A DNA stretch of 8,779 bases, from assembly GCA_934476455.1 (NCBI GenBank), contig CAKSNY010000045.1, positions 1-8,779 on the forward strand, in the 5' to 3' direction. The DNA comes from an uncultured Clostridia bacterium (GTDB lineage: Bacteria > Bacillota > Clostridia > UMGS1883). Below, piece by piece: positions 5,501-8,779 of the stretch (position 1 is its first letter; each line of letters starts with the position of its first letter). Below the pieces are notes generated by a model. It saw only the letters and a program-made list of their open reading frames with translations, made no database searches and was not told the DNA's origin. A program made the translations under genes and the position numbers.

Positions 5501-6529
5501 TTATCTTTTTACGTTTCCTATATCGGTTACTATTTCATATCCCGCGCTTTCCACCCTTTTTTTAAGACAGGCGCGGCACTGCGCCGCCTCCTCGCCTGTG
5601 CATATTTTATTTTCGTACAGGTCATACAGCTTTCGTACGTTTACGGGCGAAAGGTTCGGCATAACAACATTTGCCCCTGCCTTAAGCCCTTTTTCGCGCC
5701 CGCCCGGGTCAAGCGTACCGAGCGCCGTTGTAGACGGAATAAGTGCGTACGGAAACATCAGCCGAAGAATTGATATAAGGCGCAGCGTAAGATCCACACT
5801 GCCGCTTTTAAAGTCCTTAAACGGCGTTTCCCTGTGCGTTATATAGGGTCCTATACCTATCATATCGGGGCTTAGTTCCTGCAAAAAACGCAAATCGGCA
5901 ATCAGATTTTCGGTTGTCTGATAGGGGCTGCCCACCATAAAGCCCGACCCCACCTGATAGCCTATCTCCTTTAAATCGAAAAGGCAGCGTTTTCTGTTTT
6001 TCAGGCTCATACTGTGCGGGTGAAGCTTGTTATAATGCTCCTCTTCTGCCGTTTCGTGCCGAAGCAAATACCTGTTTGCGCCCGCATCATAAAGCGCCTT
6101 ATAACTCTCCCGCGGTTTTTCGCCCGCAGAAAGCGTTATTGCGCAGTCGGGAAAGCGCCGGCGTATTTCAGAAACAATGCCGCACAGAATTTCATCCGTG
6201 TAAAATTCGTCCTCACCGCCCTGGAGCACAAACGTGCGGAAACCGAGCCTGTAGCCCTCGTCGCAGCAGGAAAGTATTTCCTCTTTTGTAAGGCGGTAGC
6301 GCCGCGCATTTTTATTATCATGGCGTATACCGCAGTACAGGCAGTTGTTTTTGCAATAGTTTGTAAATTCTATAAGCCCGCGTATATACACATCGTTTGA
6401 ATAAATCTGTCTGCGCACACAGTCTGCCCTGTTTTGAAGAGAGGCGTCGTATTTATCTGTTTCAAGAATAGCCTTAAATTCACTGTCCGAAAGGTTTTTC
6501 TCACTCTCAAGCTTTTTTATAAGTTCCAT
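5501..6529 (-). CDS. hydE: [FeFe]-hydrogenase maturation radical SAM enzyme HydE
   Basis: This 342-residue protein is nearly the length of Thermotoga maritima HydE. It is a radical S-adenosylmethionine TIM-barrel enzyme that processes the HydG-made Fe(CO)2(CN)-cysteine complex during assembly of the H-cluster of [FeFe]-hydrogenase, with HydF as scaffold. The radical SAM cluster motif is CX3CX2C at Cys59, Cys63 and Cys66 (EFTNYCKNNCLYCGIRHDN). VLQGGED (101-107), TLSAGE (132-137), RHETAEE (157-163) and GSGFMVGSPYQT (194-205) are typical of HydE rather than BioB or PylB. The optional second Fe-S site is also intact as CX7CX2C at Cys310, Cys318 and Cys321. AGGTGTG lies 5 nt before the ATG. It starts 30 nt after the GH26 gene, is followed 14 nt later by tcdA, and has no hydF, hydG or hydrogenase gene in the window. 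Confidence 0.93.
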   Translation of the reverse strand: MELIKKLESEKNLSDSEFKAILETDKYDASLQNRADCVRRQIYSNDVYIRGLIEFTNYCKNNCLYCGIRHDNKNARRYRLTKEEILSCCDEGYRLGFRTFVLQGGEDEFYTDEILCGIVSEIRRRFPDCAITLSAGEKPRESYKALYDAGANRYLLRHETAEEEHYNKLHPHSMSLKNRKRCLFDLKEIGYQVGSGFMVGSPYQTTENLIADLRFLQELSPDMIGIGPYITHRETPFKDFKSGSVDLTLRLISILRLMFPYALIPSTTALGTLDPGGREKGLKAGANVVMPNLSPVNVRKLYDLYENKICTGEEAAQCRACLKKRVESAGYEIVTDIGNVKR

Positions 6530-6559
6530 TTTTTCACACCTTTATACCTGTTCAAAATG

Positions 6560-8530
6560 TCATTTTACCTTTATGTTATATGTTTTCTGCGCACGCGGCA
6601 CTCCGTCGGCATTAAACGCAAGCGCGCTTATGCTTACTGTCTGATTGCTGTACTTTGAAAAATCAATATTTACCGAGTACGGAATTGCATACGCCGTGGC
6701 AGCGTCCGCCCCGTTTATGCGGTATACCACATATGCAATATCGTTTTCCACGGTTTTTATATATGACGAAATTTCCACATTTTTCGGCTCTGCCGGTGTG
6801 TTTTCGCCAAGCTCGTAATAACCGTATTTTCCGTTTTCAATGTTTGACAGGTAATCCTCCGAGCTTACAGCCCTTTTATACGCCGAAAGATACTTTTCAT
6901 TTGCGGACAGGCTGAAGCGGTATCTTTCACGGTCGTTATCATAGATATATACGGCTCTGACCTCGGGGTATTTTATCGGCAGATACGTGTAAAAATCGTA
7001 AAGCCTGTCGGAGGCAAAATCCGTAATATCGCCCCATGTGTTGTAATCCATATACGACGCGCCGCCCTCTGAAACTATAATCGGCTTTTTATACGCGTAC
7101 AGGCTGCATATGGCATCAAGCTGGCTGCTCCAGCGGTTGCGGTCAATATTTTGCCCGAGCGGGTCTGTTTCGGGCTGATGGTTCATATACGAGGATATTC
7201 CTACATAGTCTACGTATTTGTCGCCGGGATAATACTTTTCTATGTTGTTTGACGGGTAAAAGTTCGGCGACCATACAACCGCCGCCGCATTTGGTGCGTA
7301 TTTATGGAAAATGTCCGAAACTATGCGGAATTTTTCTATATACAGCGCGGAATTTTCCGTATACCACGGGCAGCTTATCTCGTTCATTTCGCTTGCAAAG
7401 CGTACAAAGAACTTTGCGCCGCTTTCCTCCATATATTTTGCCGTTTCAACGTATCTGGAATCCTCCGGTGTTATCGTTTCCAGGCTTTGCGGCTCTATTG
7501 CTATCTGCATAATTTTATTTTTCAGCCGTGCAGCCTTTATGTGGCTGTCATACAAGGAAATCGGCGAGCTGTCGGGCAAATACAAAAGGTAGCTTGCCAT
7601 ATCCTTTCCTACAAGCTTTGGAAATTCATCCATATAAAACGGCGAGCCCGTATCGGGATTATGCACGGCTCTGTCGCCCTCGGCATATGCGCCCAAATAC
7701 ACGCCGAAGTTCTGTTCAAATTTTTGGTTAAAGCTTTTTCGCGCGCTGAAGGCGGGGTCCTGCGTTTTCGCATATATCTGTACAGAGGATAAAATTATGT
7801 TGCTTCTTCGGTTTGCGTCGATGGTTTCCTGCTCTTTTCCCATTTGCTGCCAGAACTGTGCCTCGCGCTTAAAGCACTCTGCCGCCTCCGCAGACATATT
7901 AAGCGCGCTGTAACATTCGCCCAGGTGTTTATATAAAACGGCGTTGCTGTTTCCGTCATTTGCGCTTATAAAATCGGGAGCAATAGTTTTTATTGTTTCT
8001 ATTGCACCTTGATATTCCGCCGCTGCCTTTTTTAAAAGAGCGCTGTCCCACATTTTCCACAATTGCGCCGGAGGAACGTGGCTTTGGCTGTTTTCAATAT
8101 CATATATAAGCCGCCCGGCGCTACCGCTTGTTATTTGAACGTTTCCGTCCCACAAAACGGCTGCGTCAAGCGCTTCGGCAACAACCCTTATCGGAAGATA
8201 CGTACGGTCGTTTCTTACAACAGCGGGGGCATCGTTTTCAATCCGTGTTCCGTTTCTGTATATACAGCTTTCGCCCACCGTGCAGATAACGGTTGTTGTT
8301 CCTTTTCTTACAATCGCCGTTTGAAGGTCGTCATCCCACGAAACCTGCGCTCCCATTTTTTCCATACTTGCCCTAAGCGGCACCATTGTTCTGCCGTTTT
8401 CAACATACGGGTATCCGGTGCTTTCGTTAAAATTCACCCCTATACCGTCGACTGTTACATCTACCGCACCCGCCGCCGTAAAAAGCAGCGAAAAAATTGC
8501 TGCGGCAGCCAACGCAATTTTTTTAATCAT
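6560..8530 (-). CDS. Secreted GH26-like glycoside hydrolase with CuAO-like N-terminal domain
   Basis: The protein has 656 residues from ATG 8530 (MIKKIALAAAAIF), 5 nt after a GGGAGGG site. An in-frame ATG at 8572 lies at the -10 region and is rejected. Residues 1-22 are a signal peptide (cleavage near AGA/VD). Residues 24-134 form a copper amine oxidase N-terminal-like domain with two paralogous halves, NGRTMVPLRASMEKMGAQVSWD (in part at 45-66) and NDRTYLPIRVVAEALDAAVLW. In Clostridia such domains decorate secreted proteins. Residues 158-250 are helical and TPR-like. Residues about 275-555 match family GH26 (beta-mannanase and related): RFASEMN with Glu381 as likely acid/base, WSPNFYP, YYPGDKYVDYVGISSYM (433-449) and IIVSEGG with Glu488 as likely nucleophile. 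The residue before Glu381 is serine where characterised mannanases usually have histidine, so the substrate may differ. Residues 575-656 look like a small beta-sandwich. It is the first gene of the operon with hydE and tcdA. GH26 assignment is from motifs only. Confidence 0.82.
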   Translation of the reverse strand: MIKKIALAAAAIFSLLFTAAGAVDVTVDGIGVNFNESTGYPYVENGRTMVPLRASMEKMGAQVSWDDDLQTAIVRKGTTTVICTVGESCIYRNGTRIENDAPAVVRNDRTYLPIRVVAEALDAAVLWDGNVQITSGSAGRLIYDIENSQSHVPPAQLWKMWDSALLKKAAAEYQGAIETIKTIAPDFISANDGNSNAVLYKHLGECYSALNMSAEAAECFKREAQFWQQMGKEQETIDANRRSNIILSSVQIYAKTQDPAFSARKSFNQKFEQNFGVYLGAYAEGDRAVHNPDTGSPFYMDEFPKLVGKDMASYLLYLPDSSPISLYDSHIKAARLKNKIMQIAIEPQSLETITPEDSRYVETAKYMEESGAKFFVRFASEMNEISCPWYTENSALYIEKFRIVSDIFHKYAPNAAAVVWSPNFYPSNNIEKYYPGDKYVDYVGISSYMNHQPETDPLGQNIDRNRWSSQLDAICSLYAYKKPIIVSEGGASYMDYNTWGDITDFASDRLYDFYTYLPIKYPEVRAVYIYDNDRERYRFSLSANEKYLSAYKRAVSSEDYLSNIENGKYGYYELGENTPAEPKNVEISSYIKTVENDIAYVVYRINGADAATAYAIPYSVNIDFSKYSNQTVSISALAFNADGVPRAQKTYNIKVK

Positions 8531-8560
8531 ATACAGCCCTCCCGTTACAAATATACACTT

Positions 8561-8589
8561 ATTATACAACATTACAAGCCCATTGGCAA
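8561..8589 (-). promoter_or_regulatory. Promoter of the GH26-hydE-tcdA operon
   Basis: On the minus strand: TTGCCA (8589-8584), a 17-nt spacer, TATAAT (8566-8561). The transcript should begin near 8554, about 24 nt before the start at 8530. This leaves no room for a riboswitch. Genes downstream are spaced 30 and 14 nt apart with no further promoter seen, so one transcript from here to the terminator at 4705 is likely. Confidence 0.8.
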
Positions 8590-8648
8590 CTAAAAAACGC
8601 AGGTGTAAAAAAGCACGGGCTGAAAAAAGAAATATTTCCCCGAAGACC

Positions 8649-8696
8649 CAAAGGAGCTGTTTAAAAGGTCAATTGACCTTTTAAACAGCTCCTTTG
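8649..8696. repeat. 48-nt perfect palindrome, possible bidirectional terminator or miniature element
   Basis: From CAAAGGAGCTG at 8649 to its exact complement ending at 8696, every base pairs with its partner around a central CAATTG: two 24-base arms with no mismatch. As RNA it would form a very stable hairpin. There is no long U-tract after it on either strand, which is weak for a classic terminator, although each arm ends in CCTTTG. The GGAGCTGTTTAAAA-style end resembles termini of some Firmicutes miniature elements. It lies upstream of the GH26 promoter, separating it from whatever lies past the right edge. Confidence 0.75.
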
Positions 8697-8704
8697 CTCA
8701 GGGG

Positions 8705-8734
8705 GGATAGGAAAAAAAGCTTCAGAACGGACAA
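8705..8734. repeat. Short dispersed repeat, copy B
   Basis: GGATAGG, seven A, GCTT (8705-8722), then CAG and CGGAC. It matches copy A at 3628-3657 in the same orientation, with one extra A and slight changes afterwards. It begins 9 nt beyond the 48-nt palindrome. No coding region is visible around it. Confidence 0.5.
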
Positions 8735-8739
8735 ACTTC

Positions 8740-8772
8740 AGGCATAATGCAATAGAACCCAATATGCCTTTT
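8740..8772 (+). terminator. Weak hairpin with T-run near right edge
   Basis: AGGCATA (8740-8746) can pair with TATGCCT (8763-8769), seven pairs with a 16-nt loop that may close further by TG/CA. TTTT runs through 8769-8772. No rightward gene ends here, so a terminator role is doubtful. The remainder of 8590-8779 holds no credible gene. Confidence 0.25.
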
Positions 8773-8779
8773 GCTTGAA

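Noticed and set aside
7304..7792. Plus-strand frames (87-162 codons) within the GH26 gene
   Set aside because: All overlap the conserved catalytic domain on the other strand, and several overlap each other. None has a recognisable product or start signal.
8063..8593. 176-codon plus-strand frame across the CuAO-like domain and the operon promoter
   Set aside because: It is antisense to the signal peptide and a well-defined domain and runs through the promoter, with no protein-like motifs.
1..8779. CRISPR array, prophage, toxin-antitoxin or defence system
   Set aside because: No regularly spaced direct repeats and no genes of those families were seen on either strand.

Overview
The window looks like part of a low-to-moderate-GC anaerobic Clostridia-type (Firmicutes) chromosome. 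Supporting signs are consensus sigma-A-like promoters with 17-nt spacers, AGGAG-type ribosome binding sites, an [FeFe]-hydrogenase maturase (HydE), a G5/3D-domain cell-wall protein, an LCP-family protein, and a secreted protein with a copper-amine-oxidase-like N-terminal domain. I cannot name the species.

Left part, 1-2915. A tRNA-Val(UAC) gene reads leftward off the edge from a perfect TTGACA-17-TATAAT promoter. Diverging from it is an extended -10 promoter driving a membrane-anchored LCP-family protein. A cyclophilin peptidyl-prolyl isomerase with its own promoter follows, then glyceraldehyde-3-phosphate dehydrogenase. No terminator separates the last two, so they may be co-transcribed.

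Middle, 2916-4760. This is the accessory-looking stretch. Twelve bases after the gap stop codon begins a decayed insertion sequence, apparently IS1182-family. It keeps the promoter, start and about 63 N-terminal residues of a transposase, then breaks. Its promoter lies in one arm of a 43-bp imperfect inverted repeat whose partner lies about 230 bp away (3268-3584), and a bidirectional terminator sits between the arms. A leftward gene for a secreted G5/3D-domain protein follows. It has a perfect consensus promoter and, upstream, a direct repeat matching the WalR (YycF) box of cell-wall regulons.

Right part, 4705-8779. A leftward operon, promoter to terminator, encodes a secreted GH26-like glycosidase with a CuAO-like N-terminal domain, then HydE, then the tRNA ct6A dehydratase TcdA. 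The genes are 14-30 nt apart. Nothing obvious links the three functions. Upstream is a gene-free stretch with a 48-nt perfect palindrome and a second copy of a short repeat also seen near 3630.

I found no CRISPR array, prophage, toxin-antitoxin or defence genes. The most noteworthy items are the mobile-element debris and inverted repeat at 2928-3584, the WalR-like sites before the 3D gene, the odd GH26/HydE/TcdA operon, and the long palindrome.
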